Shown here in pieces: positions 1 to 10,859 of a stretch of DNA of 64,000 bases. A program made the translations under genes and the position numbers. The stretch's first letter is position 1, and every line of letters starts with the position of its first letter. This stretch comes from Campanula takesimana. Its lineage: Eukaryota > Streptophyta > Magnoliopsida > Asterales > Campanulaceae. The notes under the pieces are model-generated. The model was given only the letters and a program-made list of their open reading frames with translations. It was not told the origin of the DNA and ran no database searches. The stretch covers positions 1-64,000 of the forward strand of contig JAOWBW010001815.1 in NCBI GenBank assembly GCA_026119855.1, written 5' to 3'.

Positions 1-439
1 TGGTCCGGAATTCTGGGGCTACCATATTGCCTTAAATGATGTGGGAGCGGTTGCTACAAGTCTCCCGACGTCCACCTATGTCATGAACGAGCGGTAATCA
101 TCCTTTTCTACTCGATTCATGTCCAATTTGAGCATTTTTGGCATTCCCTAGTCTTAGGGCCTACGTTCATGCTATTCGAGATCTTTGCATTTCTTGACAC
201 AATTTCATGAATTAGCCTCATTTTGTGTCGTTGGGATCACTAGGGATGTGAGCCCGTGCCCATTGCGTCATTTGGACATGCCTATCTATATTTCCCAAAA
301 TCGAAGTGCGTTGTGTATAAACTACTTGTACCCAGGCTCGACTATCATTTTGACACATTCAAGTGCGTGCTAGTATTTCCTGGACAAGTTGTCGCATTTT
401 AATGAAGGTTCGGGACACTAAGTCTTGGAATGGGGACAG
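1..439. other. Non-coding part of element A, no recognisable feature
   Basis: Between the window edge and the poly-T run I see no conserved protein, tandem repeat or terminal motif. By position it should belong to the distal 3' UTR of element A, because its 3' LTR must be further left. Confidence 0.4.
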
Positions 440-466
440 TTTTTTTTTTTTTTTTTTTTTTTTTTT
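440..466. repeat. Poly-T tract (27 bases)
   Basis: Uninterrupted run of T. On the minus strand, the sense of element A, it is poly-A. It sits just outside the minisatellite and may be slippage or a short retroposed tail; the sequence does not decide. Confidence 0.9.
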
Positions 467-514
467 GAGACAGGATAACACCTTTCTAAACAGGACTTTG
501 CACATTTCCTATAT

Positions 515-1010
515 AAACACACCCCCAAACGCTTATCGCAATTTAAAAAGGGAGAAAATATTTATACACACACCCTCAAATGCTTATCGCAATTTGAAAA
601 GGGAGAAAACACATTTTTCAAACACACCCCCAAACGCTTATCGCAATTTGAAAAGGGGAGAAAACATTTTATACACACTCCCTCAAATGCTTATCGCAAT
701 TTGAAAAGGGAGAAAACACATTTTTCAAACACACCCCCAAACGCTTATCGCAATTTGAAAAGGGGAGAAAACATTTTATACACACGCCCTCAAATGCTTA
801 TCGCAATTTAAAAAGGGAGAAGACACATTTTTTGAACACACCCCCAAACGCTTATCGCAATTTGAAAAGGGGAGAAAACATTTTATACACATGCCCTCAA
901 ACGCTTATCGCAATTTGAAAAAGGGAGAAAACATTTTATACACACATCCTCGAACGCTTATCGCGATTTGAAAAGAGAGAAAACATTTTATACACATGAT
1001 TTACTCATCA
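515..1010. repeat. Minisatellite, ~53.5-bp units in a ~107-bp dimer pattern
   Basis: The word CTTATCGC recurs at about 532, 583, 637, 690, 744, 797, 851, 904 and 957 (the last with G for A after it). Spacing alternates 54 and 53 bp after the first unit. Two monomer types alternate over much of the array: one with CCCCCAAACGC and one with CCCTCAAATGC before the core. Roughly nine units. It lies between the antisense PMD gene and the (missing) 3' LTR of element A, the place where Tat elements are known to carry tandem repeats. Confidence 0.9.
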
Positions 1011-1111
1011 CATTCATTTATCACATGCATTGGTATTTTAAATCTGTGTTATTTATACCATTGCTGTGTTTACCTACATGGCGGTGATCCCAAATCTCAG
1101 GGATCTCCGAC

Positions 1112-2681
1112 ATGTGCTGTTCCCTGTGGGAGGCTATGCCCGTGACTGTCAGCGACGAGCCTGGTCCGAGAGATTGGGTAGAGGGCACCGGCTTGGTGCT
1201 GTTCATTCATGCTGTGGGCCAGCTGGCGAGCACTAACAGGAGTCTTGGGCTCATTACTGCCTTGGGCGAGCATTGGTGGGATACCACTCACACTTTCCAT
1301 TTGAGCTGGGGGGAGGTGACCGTGACCCCTGCCGATTTTTCTGCCATCACCGGGCTTTCCTTTAGAGGCGGGCCTGTTATCTGGACCGATCGACTCTCAT
1401 CCCCAGACATCCAGGCACTTATTGGCTTCTCGGGCCCTACCAAGGTCTTGGGGATCACGGTGCAGGCTGTTGAGCGGGCCATTCGGGATAGGATCCTAGA
1501 ATTTTGGCGGGCTTGGTGACCTCGAACGAGCTTATGTATGGCTCCTTCTCAGCAACATCCTCTTTGCCAACGCTGATACTACCTGCATGTTCCCTCTCCT
1601 CGGGTCATTGACTACTCCTGAGACCGTCCGGAGTATTGCTTGGGGAGAGGCTGGGTTGGCTGAGCTGTATATGGAGCTTGACAAGTTTAGCCGGAAAGCA
1701 AGCAAGTCCTTGGCTTGCTTCCAGTTTTCCCTAGAGGTAGATTCTTTCTTTTCCCTCATTCTGTTTTCTCCTTCTCATTCTCTTTTTCCAATTTTCGGCA
1801 TCTTAACGTTTCCCTTGCCATTTTCCTTTCAGGCTTGGTACTACGAGATCTTCGGTGGCTATCCGTGGGAGCTGACCATTGACCCCGCCATTACATTCCC
1901 GACCATGGTCTGTTGGGCTCGAGAGGCACGAAAGAAGAGGGGGTCCAAGGGGCGTGTCTCCGTTCGCCATGTCGACGTTCGGGCAGTGCTGAGGGGCGCC
2001 ATGCCGGCCGAACTCAACCTCTTTCCTTGGTCGAGGTATGAGGGGCAAAGGCTAGGAGTTGACCTATCTGAGGCCCTGCGGGTCACACGTGAGAGGAGGC
2101 TCCTGGTGGGGTTCCGAGGAGAGGTCTTCTATTTAGGGGAGAGAGTGCTCTGGCATCACGGCTCGAGCTTATGTAGAGGGCTCCCGTTAATCCTCCTGAC
2201 TCCATGTTTATGATTGACCAAAGGGATGACCCCTATCTTATGGGAGCGAGCGCCACTGATTTCATTACCGACGAGCTGTATGGGCGCTTCGTGGCCCGGA
2301 AGCTGAGGTCACTGCAGGTAGTGGCTTCTAGGGTGGCTCCTCCGATGTGGCAGGACTTCTCATTTATATATTCAGATGGTCGGGTCTACATAGTGGCCAC
2401 ATCCATGGCTGGAGAGGGGGCCCCACCTGAGGATGCTCTTGAGGGTGTGACATGTTTTCATTCCTTTCTCTCACACTCACTCATCCCATATCCCTATCTC
2501 TTCCACTGAACCGTTTAATTTCCCTGTGCAGGTTGCGGCGCGGGCTTTGTTGGATAAACCCTCCCTCATGAAACGGGCCAAAAGGTGGCTGAAGAGGTTT
2601 GTTGGGCGCTCCTCCAGGGGCCTCGGACTGAATCACGATTCGCACTGGGCAGAAATTCGGTGAGTGGTGGGGAGAGGTCTT
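1112..2681 (+). pseudogene. Plant mobile domain (PMD) gene, antisense inside element A, broken
   Basis: The frame opening at ATG 1112 contains the PMD hallmark HTFHLSWGEVTVTPADFSAI, followed by a conserved GL. This motif defines the PMD family (PF10536, often annotated as aminotransferase-like or phosphatase-7-long-form homologues). A frame change near 1500-1515 leads to the ERAYVWLLLSN segment, then a 96-bp intron 1737-1832 (GT...TTTCAG, a multiple of three so it reads through). The second exon begins AWYYEIFGGYPW and includes YLGERVLWHHG. A further frame change lies near 2200, and a second intron is likely at about 2445-2531 (CCTGTGCAG acceptor); the last exon ends before GGTGAGTGG at about 2681. 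It runs opposite to element A's gag. The domain is certain, the exon ends approximate. Two frame breaks make a working protein unlikely. PMD genes occur both as host genes and inside Gypsy and MULE elements; position favours an element passenger. Confidence 0.72.
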
Positions 2682-4200
2682 TCCGACGGGCCTCGAGCGT
2701 AGAGCTTCCCCCATCCTTTGCCCGTTTCCATACCTTAGTTGGAGCTGATTTGGAGGCCTTTCAGGATTCGCTCCGTGACCCCGGCTTTCACGAGCTCGCC
2801 CCGGATCCTTTTGCTTATTTGGCCTTGGAGCGTGTAGAGCCCCAGCCGATCAGACACCCCGGTCCTCATTCCAGGTTCCTCCTTCCTTCTTTCCGGGCCA
2901 ATCCTCTTCGGGTGAAGGCTCGAGCTTGGCGGAGTCCATCTTCTTCTTTGACCCCAACATGTACCCATCTCGCCCATTGGAGAGGGTTCACTCGCCTCCA
3001 GAGGATCCTTACCCAGATTCTGATTAGGATGTACCTATGTGAACAATTTTTCTTTCGTTTGTTTTATTCGAAACCATGTATGAAAATTTGTTATCTTTGG
3101 TTGTTTAAAACATTGTCCTTTTATTTGTAAATTCACCATTTATGCATAGCTTAGGCCTCGAGAGGGCTTCGTGGTCATTTCTGGACCGTCGGGGATTCCC
3201 GAGATGTGTTTGGACTCAATCATGCGAAGTTTGACACATGTCTGACAGGTTTCGGACAAGTGAAATGAATTTCACTCGTGGGAAGTCAGCTGATACAGGC
3301 TGCTGATATGAGTTTTTTTTAATTTATAGGAAAAACCAGCCGTACGGATCATACAAGCATGGTTGACTTTTTGACCAAGGTTTCTGAGGACTTTTAGGGA
3401 ATTTTGACAGACGGGAGACTTTATTTGACTCGGACCGTTTTACCCAAAGCATGACTCTTCGTTGGCCCTTCCATCGCACGATTATGGCTTGCCAGCCCCA
3501 GTGCTTTAACTTTGTCGGGAACTACTCCTTGGGTTTCGCAGTCATGGCTTGCCAGCCTCAGTGTTTTGCCTTTGCCCGGAAACTACTCCTTGGGTTTCGC
3601 CTTTCCTTTTGGGTGCACATCTTCCTTTGTTCGGAACGCGGTTCGCTCTTCTCACGGGCTTCTTCTCCCCAAGCATCCAACCATATTACTTTTCCCTTTC
3701 TCACATTTCCCACCCTCTTCTCCTTATAGGAGTGGCCTAGCCGACTTCTGACACGGACAGGAGCAATAGTTGACTCTGACACGGACAAGAGCAAATCTCG
3801 CTTGCTCACATGAATAGACACACATATGCATTTACGGGAGTGAGTCCCTTTTCTAAGGAAGGAAGCCTATGAACAGAATTTCAAGTGTTTGGCTCTTTCC
3901 TAAGATGTGGAAAAGAAGACTTGTCGAGGCATTCGAAGTCGGCCTTAGTTAACGTCATCAAATGATTGCTCGAATGAACCGTGTCCAGTATTAGGTCAAA
4001 ATTCAAGCAATTAGTCTTAACATGCACAAATGTTGTGATCATTTGAGATTCAGATTCGATCAATGGCAAGATCGAGGTGTGTTTAGGAGAGGTTGGTCAT
4101 TATCTGGGAAATTGGTCATTGAAGGGACCAAGGGAAGAGACCGGGTCATTTCGGGAGGACCGAGGTTTGATGGATTCATTTCATGCTATGACCGGACCCG
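2682..4200. other. Non-coding interval of element A between PMD gene and hairpin
   Basis: Sequence downstream of the PMD exons with weak open frames (to about 3130) that may be its last exon or UTR; no family recognised. A 60-bp tandem duplication lies at 3481-3600. A CCGTACGG octamer occurs near 3340, the same word found in the LTRs of A and E. Confidence 0.4.
3481..3600. repeat. 60-bp tandem duplication (two copies)
   Basis: The block starting ATGGCTTGCCAGCC and ending CTCCTTGGGTTTCGC occurs twice head to tail, about 60 bp apart, with a few differences. Confidence 0.8.
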
Positions 4201-4252
4201 AAGGTTGCCTACGTTCCCCTCAATGTGAGGAGCTCAGGTCGCCGTAGTTCGG
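4201..4252 (-). other. Conserved Tat 3' UTR hairpin (type Q), element A
   Basis: In element sense (minus strand) it reads GAACTACG, a spacer, CCTC-loop-GAGG, then ACGTAGGCAACC. Outer stem CTACG/CGTAG, inner stem CCTC/GAGG. The same layout is found six more times in this window in elements B, C, D and E, always in the sense orientation of the element. Confidence 0.75.
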
Positions 4253-5167
4253 CTTTGAGGCTGTCTTTTGCTGAAGTTGGCTTTCTTTTGATGTCGTCTC
4301 GGGGGACATTGTTGCTCGCTTCTGCTTTGCGGTGATCTCTTTGAGATGGGCCTCTTGGGATGAACCCTCTTTGGTGTGAATGGGTCTCTTAAGGCAAGCA
4401 TTTCCTCTTGTCATTTCCTTTCCTCTTTTTTTTTGAAAGGGAGGAGGTAATTATCGGCCCTTGCTTGCTTTCTTGGGCATTGGCTCCTTTGTATCTTTGA
4501 TTTCGAAGATCTGGGAAGCCCTTTGCTTGGTTGCACACGTGCAATCACAGTTGCATCTTGGCAGTTGAGCAGCAACGTCCTCACCTCTTCGCTGTCTCGG
4601 GATACCTTCGATGTGCATCAGGAGTTTGTTTCAGAAAGGTGTATTGGGTTGTGTATCGGGGAAGTGTATGAGGGAAGACTTGCCATCAATGGTTTTCTTC
4701 ATGCCAATTGATCACAACATTCATTCATATCAAGATTGATTGTTTGTATTTTGTACTCTTTTGTGTTTGGGTCCATTCATCCTTGAATGAGTCGTTGTTG
4801 ACTATTACGTTTGGGAGTCAACTCATCATTTTGGGGATATAACAATCATTTGACAACATTAATCAAAGCGGTTCCGAGAGTTAATTTGTTTTTCAAGATA
4901 ATGCCTCAAGTCTAGAGAGAATAGAAGTAAAAGTGATTCATATCATTCATAAGACTCGATTTTTACAATCATAGACTCGACATGTTGGTTACATTGACTT
5001 GACCCTTGCCAATTCCGTGGCCTTTTACAGACTCCCGCCTCGTAGGGTGTTTTGGAAAAGCAAAAATACAAGGGATCCTATCCATTACAGACTTTTGAAG
5101 ACTCTCTAGAACCTATTGACATTAGGCCACTCCTAGGATTCTTTTCTTCTTCTTCCTTTTCTTCACC
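4253..5167. other. Non-coding interval of element A
   Basis: No protein similarity recognised. Base words such as GACTCGATTTTTACAATCA at about 4952-4970 resemble the region downstream of gag in elements B and D, consistent with decayed element sequence. Confidence 0.4.
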
Positions 5168-5299
5168 TCACACCCATTCATCGCCTTGCTTGGTGATAAT
5201 CTCCTTGTCAATGAGCGATTGGATATGATTTCTCAAGGTGAGACAGGCGTTCGTAGAGTGACCCGAGGCCTGGTGGTACTTGCAGTGTTGCTTAGGATC
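5168..5299 (-). pseudogene. Gag zinc-motif remnant, element A
   Basis: The minus-strand frame reads DPKQH then CKYHQASGHSTNAC and LRNHIQSLIDKEII, ending at a stop at 5168. This C-x2-H-x4-GH-x4-C box followed by an IxxLID helix is the C-terminal Gag signature of Tat/Ogre elements and matches the same box in C (near 22440) and D (near 49980). Between this piece and the N-terminal coiled coil (5507-5959) the central Retrotrans_gag domain is absent and the frame has stops. Confidence 0.75.
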
Positions 5300-5506
5300 A
5301 TGGTGCGCCCCGAGCGGTTCGGTCTATATCACGTGGCGACCCAGCGGTTCCATCTTTCCTATCCGGAGCAAGTGTTCCAAAATTTGTTCCCTCGGCATTC
5401 CTAACTCATGGAACCAATGATAATGGGCTCCTTTCTCTTGGGGGTGAAATCCTCCCACAACCGCCGTGGGCTTCCCATGGGATACTGTAACGGGCTGAAG
5501 CTGATC

Positions 5507-5959
5507 TCAAGGCTCTTGCCCATCTTGGACTGAGCAACCGGGGGTGGTCCCTGGTGAGGGAGACAGCTTCTCCGAGGACCTTTTAATCTCCTCAATAGAT
5601 TTTATAATCTCATGCAGGCATTCTTGGGTGTTCCTCGAGTTGTGCCTTTCCAGTTTATCTGATAACTCCGCTCGGCTATGTAGAAGTTCGCACCGGCCAT
5701 CGTATTTTTCCTCAAGGTCCTTCCTAAGCTTTGTTCCATTCTTCTCCCAAAATTCTTCGACCCTCTTATGGAAGAGCTCCTTAATTTCCTCACGGAGCTG
5801 TTGGACCACTTTGATCGCCTCATTACGATCAACCTCGGCCCTCCGCACTTGCTCTCTTATTGTGCTGACTGTCCTTTCTAAGAGCTTTACTCTGCCCTCC
5901 AATCGGGCCTGTGTATCCAATCTGATGTCTATCTCGTTTGCTTGAGCTTTGCTTGCCAT
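5507..5959 (-). pseudogene. Gag N-terminal coiled coil, element A
   Basis: The frame opens at ATG 5959 (MASKAQANEID) and runs about 150 codons of charged, heptad-like sequence rich in E, K, R and L. N-terminal Gag regions in C and D start similarly (MTGSSN, MASNGNN) and are also coiled. The frame stops before the zinc motif, which lies about 200 bp further on. It is probably a truncated, non-functional gag; without the neighbouring zinc box it could not be named from sequence alone. Confidence 0.6.
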
Positions 5960-7796
5960 TGTTTTCTATAACACAAAAGACGAGCGAGCTGTAAGAGCAC
6001 CGTGGAAGGATTTTCGAAAAGCCATGCTTTGAGTAAAACAGAGACTCGATACAAACGAGATTTTGACTCTTTGAGAGAAACGAGTTTGACTCCTTTTGGG
6101 GGGGGGGGGGGGGGAAGCCCAAGCCATGCATTTTGGATGAATTCAACAATTTTCACCTTTTAGAAAAGGAATTTTGTTTATTCTTTTGATTGTTATTAGG
6201 TAATCTTGCCTCACGAACAAACGTTAGTGCATAGTTCAAAAGCTTAGCATTTGTTGTTCATGTTTACTTAAAACACATTTACTCCTAACTGGTTGGAAAA
6301 GATCTCTCTTCTTTTTCGCAACTATTCTACATCCTGGATCAGTGGAGGCCATCACTACGCCTATAGACCCCTCGTTTTTCACCTGCCTTGCACACTCCCA
6401 AGGATGGACTGTCCCGGGCGAGGGTCCTATAGGGCAAGCGGCTTCCACCGATCGAAATTAACGAATCTAGAGTCTAGTGCATCGCAAGATTCCCAATGCG
6501 TGAGCCAACCCAATCATGATTAAGCCCCGGTCGAGGTCGAGATTCGTCTTAGGGACTTAAGGGACTTCCGTCATATCCTCATCTTTGGTGAGGTCTCTCG
6601 AACCTTATCCTTGGGCTTAAGGATGATTAGCATGGACCATTCATTAGGTCTTGGCAACACGGTGTCACCCTATCCTTAATGCATGACTTAGGTTAATTAC
6701 GGTCAACATTAACGCGTAAGTCAAGGACCGGGTCAAAGTTGACCATGGTCACACTTGCCTTCGCAAGGAGTCATGACTCGGGCATTAACTTGGCCACAAT
6801 TAATCTCAGACACGTATTAGTGACGTGGTAATGTGAGCTAGACCAAAAACAAACCAAGGTCTCGGTATTTGTGTGTCACGGACGAGTGTGGTTGACTCGG
6901 CTCGGAAGGGGAGGTGGAATGGACCCGTGCACGCTAGAAGGGCACAAGAGCACCAATCAAGCTGCATCGTGGCATCCATCCCAGGTTTAAAGGGTATTTG
7001 GAACGTGCAAGGTCAAGTGCGCATAGTGTGAATCCATTCTATGTTCTCTTTTGAGTTAAAATAGAAATTTTCGATTCGTTTTAACATCATGAACAATGCA
7101 CAAGCAACATATGAATAAGAATGAATAAGCATAATCAACAAAAATGAGCAAGCATGAATAAGCTATTTACACAAGAAATCAAGCAAGAATCATATGAACA
7201 AACAAAGCCAAAACTCGTATGTACAACAAATTGTGCACAACCAAAGAATCCTTTGAAATCAACATTTTTCAAGAAGAACAATTCTTTTGAAAATCATTTG
7301 CAAAACAAGTTGTGTACAACAAAGAATTCAAAAATATTTTACAAAATGGGTCATGCACAAGGAGGTTCTGAAAACCCAGATTTATGTCAAAAAGTTTGTG
7401 CATGACCAAGCTTCAAAAACCAAGTTTTGGCCAGAAAAGAAGAAGGTAATGTGCTCAAACAAAACTGTAAATTTGAAACCTGGACAAGCAGAAGCCAAAG
7501 GGACACAGAATGTTCCTGCCCTACACAAAATTGTTAAATTTTGGAACATTCTGTTCCCTGCCCAACATAGCCGTACGGCTATATGATGCTGGCAATTATT
7601 TTTTGCTGTTTTTCAACTTCTGATCATCAAGCCCCAGTTTATTGCATCTCCAGAACAGTTTCATCTCCAGAAAGTTCAAACAGAAACACATCACACACAA
7701 AACAAACACAAAAGTTAACGGAAATGGGGAAACGGGAGTTTGACCCACACAAAAGCACCCCCAAAATTTCTAAAAAGAAGTTTGTGGACACTTTAT
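5960..7796 (-). other. 5' leader of element A
   Basis: Untranslated interval between primer-binding site and gag ATG on the minus strand. It contains a 17-base G run (6098-6114), a 16-bp perfect palindrome (7567-7582) and A-rich sequence at 7080-7450. No coding signal or structured RNA family recognised. Confidence 0.55.
7567..7582. repeat. 16-bp perfect palindrome ATAGCCGTACGGCTAT
   Basis: Perfectly self-complementary. The surrounding word CCAACATAGCCGTACGGCTA also occurs in both LTRs of this family (9130s and 62350s), just upstream of the LTR TATA box, so the leader copy is a second instance of the same cis element. Confidence 0.85.
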
Positions 7797-7813
7797 CCCC
7801 AGCGGAGTTGCCA
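7797..7813 (-). other. Primer-binding site, element A
   Basis: Directly inside the 5' LTR the minus strand reads TGGCAACTCCGCTGGGG. It is the same site as in B, C and D with small changes. Ogre/Tat elements are reported to prime from tRNA-Arg with a TGGCGACTC...GGGGA type site; the assignment to that tRNA is from memory. Confidence 0.7.
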
Positions 7814-7814
7814 C

Positions 7815-9336
7815 TGTAAGGATACCGCCCCCGCGCGGAGGATCGCGATGATTTTTGGGGCAAAAATCCGAACACGGTTATCTCACAAAACATAACGGAG
7901 TCGCCACTTTTGTTAATTATTTAACCCAACAAAAGAAAAGGTTAGAGATTCTATTAGTTCGGAGGTCAGGTTACGCCTTGGGAAGAGTTTCACGTCACCC
8001 ATGTCGCCTCGGATAGGACCGAGTCGCCCTAATGTTAGTTAACAAAAGTGCATGTGTGTGTGTGTGTTTTCAAAATGGGAGAAACTGACTGTTTTGGCAA
8101 AACCAGTTAATTATTTAACAGAAAAGGTTTATTTTGCAAACTTTCTGGTCAGAAAAGGAAGAAACTGGAAAATGCCCTCCCTGGCCAAAGTAGGCGTACG
8201 GATGGGGAGGGCTCTCCAGGGATTTTTTCAGTTTATCAGAAAACAGTCCAGTTTCAGTTAAAACATAGTATCTTTGCTGAAACTGGACTGGAATGTTGAT
8301 TTCCAGTTTATGATTAACAACAAAACTTTGGAAAGTTCATTCCTATGCACTTTTATCATCAAAGGAACCCCAAAAACAAAGATTTAGGTGTGATCAAAGG
8401 CAATCATTGGAGAGATTTATGAAAAGTTGATGAACATGGCATTTAGACAAATATGACCATTTTGGTGGATAAAGATTGAAACTTTACCACCAAAATGGAC
8501 TTATTATACAAGATTAAACCCTTAGGGACAAAAATATAACATAAAGATCAAATCTTTATGTCTCATACTTGGTGATTTATGGCTAGATCATGGTTGTGAT
8601 GATAAAGATTGAAACTTTATCCCCCAATCATGACTCTTATGGCCAAACAAGAACAACATCAACATGAAATTTAACAAATCATGATCATCCTAGGTTTTAT
8701 CCCATAAATCACACACTAAGTGTGAAGGGGACCTTGAATCACCTCATGATTTGGATCATATACATATATAATCATAATATATATAGCTTGGAAGGCCAAG
8801 ACTTGTATAATATATAGATATAGTGCTTGAAAATGGACAAGACTTGCAAGAAATGTAAAGTGCTTGAAATGGACAAGACTTTGCAAGAACAAGAAGAAAT
8901 AATACAAGATAAACAAGTAATATGAACAAAGATAAAAGAGTTTGAGATGAAGAAAAAGATGGGGAGAAGGAGGCTTCACCTATGATGGTTATGCCTATCT
9001 TCTTCTCTTTTCACTCAAATATGTGTATCACTCACTTTCTGCTCTCAAACTGGCAGAGTAACAGCTCTCAAAACGTTTTCCCCACTGAAATGATCAGCAT
9101 GGGGTTCAATTTATAGAGGCTAAGGGTGCCCAACATAGCCGTACGGCTAGGGACCTTATGCGCCCAAACCATCCGTACGACTCGACTTGGCGAGCTTCTG
9201 GATTTTTCTAAGTTTAATTCCAGTTCAGTCCTGGAATATCAGGTTTATCCTAGTGAGGTCCTGGCCCATTTGTTTATCCCTAAATGGTACCAAGAATTCC
9301 TCTAAAGTTGGTCAATTTCAGATTGGGGTACTTACA
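7815..9336 (-). repeat. 5' LTR of element A (about 1.52 kb)
   Basis: In sense it starts TGTAAGTACCCC at 9336 and ends ATCCTTACA at 7815, and is followed by the primer-binding site. It is nearly identical over its full length to the LTR at 61027-62552, with a few percent differences by eye. TATA box and palindrome are listed separately. Confidence 0.9.
9108..9149 (-). promoter_or_regulatory. LTR core promoter of element A: TATA box plus CCGTACGG palindrome
   Basis: TATAAATT on the minus strand (9115-9108) with the palindrome TAGCCGTACGGCTA (9136-9149) about 30 bp upstream, and a further CCGTACG word near 9172. The same arrangement is kept in the LTR of element E. Confidence 0.6.
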
Positions 9337-10709
9337 CCACTACAGAGTTAGCAGTATCCTACTAGTCAGTATAATCAGTACAGACCACCGTATGGGCAGC
9401 AGCAGCAGTATCAGAGTAACCCTCCGAGACAGTCTACGGATGATATGCTTCACTCTTTAGCACAGTCAGTGAGTATGATGAATGGTAATTTTCAGCAGTA
9501 TCAACAAAAGACCGATGCGAGTATTGGTAATCTAGAGAGACAAATGGGGCAAATAGCTGATGCGGTTGAGAGACTAGAGGCTAATGAGGAAGCGAAGGTG
9601 CAGTCTAGAACAGTATAGAACTCTAAGAAGAGTGCATGTGCCATGACTTTGCGCAGTGTTAAGGAGATTGAGAAGGAAGTTGTACCAGAGGAGCCAGTGA
9701 TTGAGGTTGAGCAGGTTGTGCCTGAGGAGAAGACCCCGGAGGAAGAGAAGAAAGCTACACCAAAACCACCAGTTTATGAGCCGGATGTTCCATTTCCTGA
9801 TGCCTTGAGAGAGCATCGCAAACCGGAGTCTGACAAGGCTATATATGACACTTTCAAGAAGCTTGAGGTAAATATTCCATTTTTGGACTTGCTGCAGACT
9901 GTCCCGAGATATGCCAAATTCCTTAAGGAGTTGTGTACGTTGAAGAGGGATCAAAAAGAGAGAAGTCAGAAAAAGGTGAAGATGAAAGAGCATGTATCTG
10001 CAGTCTATCATAAGAAGATGCCCAAGAAGTGTAGTGATCCGAGCATGTTTGTGATTCCTATATCTTTGGGTGATGATTCTGAGCATATTGCCATGCTTGA
10101 ATTGGGTTCTTCAATCAATTTCATGCCTTATGCATTGTTTGAAAAGCTCAAGTTGGGACCTCTACAGGATACTAGGGTGGTGATTCAGTTGGCAGATAGA
10201 TCCAATGCATACCCTAAGGGGAAGGTTGAGGATGTTTTGGTCCGGGTTGGTAAGTTCATTTTTCCTACAGATTTTTATGGTTTAGAGATGGATACGGATC
10301 CTAAGGCTCCCATTCTTCTGGGGAGACCTTTTATGTCTACGGCTCACACTAAGTTGGATGTTTCCAACAGATCTTTGACTATGGAGTTCGATGGGGATTT
10401 AATAGAGTTCAATATTTTGACTCCAAAAAAGACCCTGAGGATGTTCGTGGTTTATGTTTCATGGGTGTAGTTGAGCCAAATGTAGAGGATGTGTCCAATA
10501 TTTGTAGCGGGGAGGATGATGTGAAAATACCTGCGGTAAAACATGGACTAAGAAAAGTGAAGAATCTTCCTGAGCACAGAAAGCATACATTTGGAGGTGA
10601 GGAAGAAGTGATGATGGTTAGTGGTTCGATGGAGAAGCATGGAGGTTTGAGCACGATGAACAAAAAGAATAAGGGATTTATGAAGACAATTCGAGCTCAA
10701 ACGGGATGA
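9337..10709 (+). pseudogene. Athila-type gag C-terminus and aspartic protease, decayed
   Basis: One frame runs from 9337 through a Gln-rich region, then NLERQMGQIADAVERL, CAMTLRS and the protease. Stops interrupt it at 9349 (TAG) and 9616 (TAG), both explicable as CAG to TAG. The protease active-site segment reads MLELGSSINFMP, where Athila proteases have D-L-G-A-S-I-N, so the catalytic Asp is replaced by Glu. ILLGRPFMSTA follows as expected. The frame ends at 10468, and an overlapping frame continues the C-terminal region to 10709. No RT follows. Confidence 0.8.
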
Positions 10710-10736
10710 AGTGTGCACTAATGAGGTACCACTTAT

Positions 10737-10855
10737 TCTCCTACGTTTAAACTGTCCTTATTTTTTTTCCCCACTTTTACGCACTGAGGACACTGTGTAG
10801 TTTAAGCGTGGGGGAAGGTTTCGTAGTGTATAGTATGCATTTTTATTTCTAGCTA
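10737..10855 (+). repeat. Direct repeat copy 1 with polypurine-like TTTAAGCGTGGGGGA
   Basis: About 115 bp including CTGAGGACACTGTGTAG and TTTAAGCGTGGGGGA, repeated at 12352-12470. Similar tracts precede the 3' LTR at 39470-39489. Confidence 0.75.
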
Positions 10856-10859
10856 AAGA

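Larger units (their letters stand above)
1..9336 (-). mobile_element. Element A: Tat-type Ty3/gypsy LTR retrotransposon, minus strand, 3' end off the window
   Basis: Read on the minus strand, the order is 5' LTR (9336 to 7815), primer-binding site, leader, gag N-terminal coiled coil, gag zinc motif, a conserved 3' UTR hairpin, an antisense PMD gene and a tandem array. The 3' LTR would lie left of base 1. No RT or integrase is visible, so this copy is pol-less or heavily deleted. It was inserted into the gag region of the Athila-like element that resumes at 9337. Tat lineage is inferred from the gag zinc motif, the antisense extra ORF and the 3' UTR tandem repeats. Confidence 0.75.

Noticed and set aside
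363..704. Open frame with repeated NTPPNAYRNLKREK peptide
   Set aside because: It is the minisatellite read in one frame; unit length is not constant modulo three and no other coding sign exists.
1112..3130. PMD frames as an ordinary host gene (phosphatase-7-like)
   Set aside because: Antisense position inside a Tat element, the same layout in C and two frame breaks favour a passenger gene. The phosphatase name comes from annotation of fusion proteins; no phosphatase domain is present.
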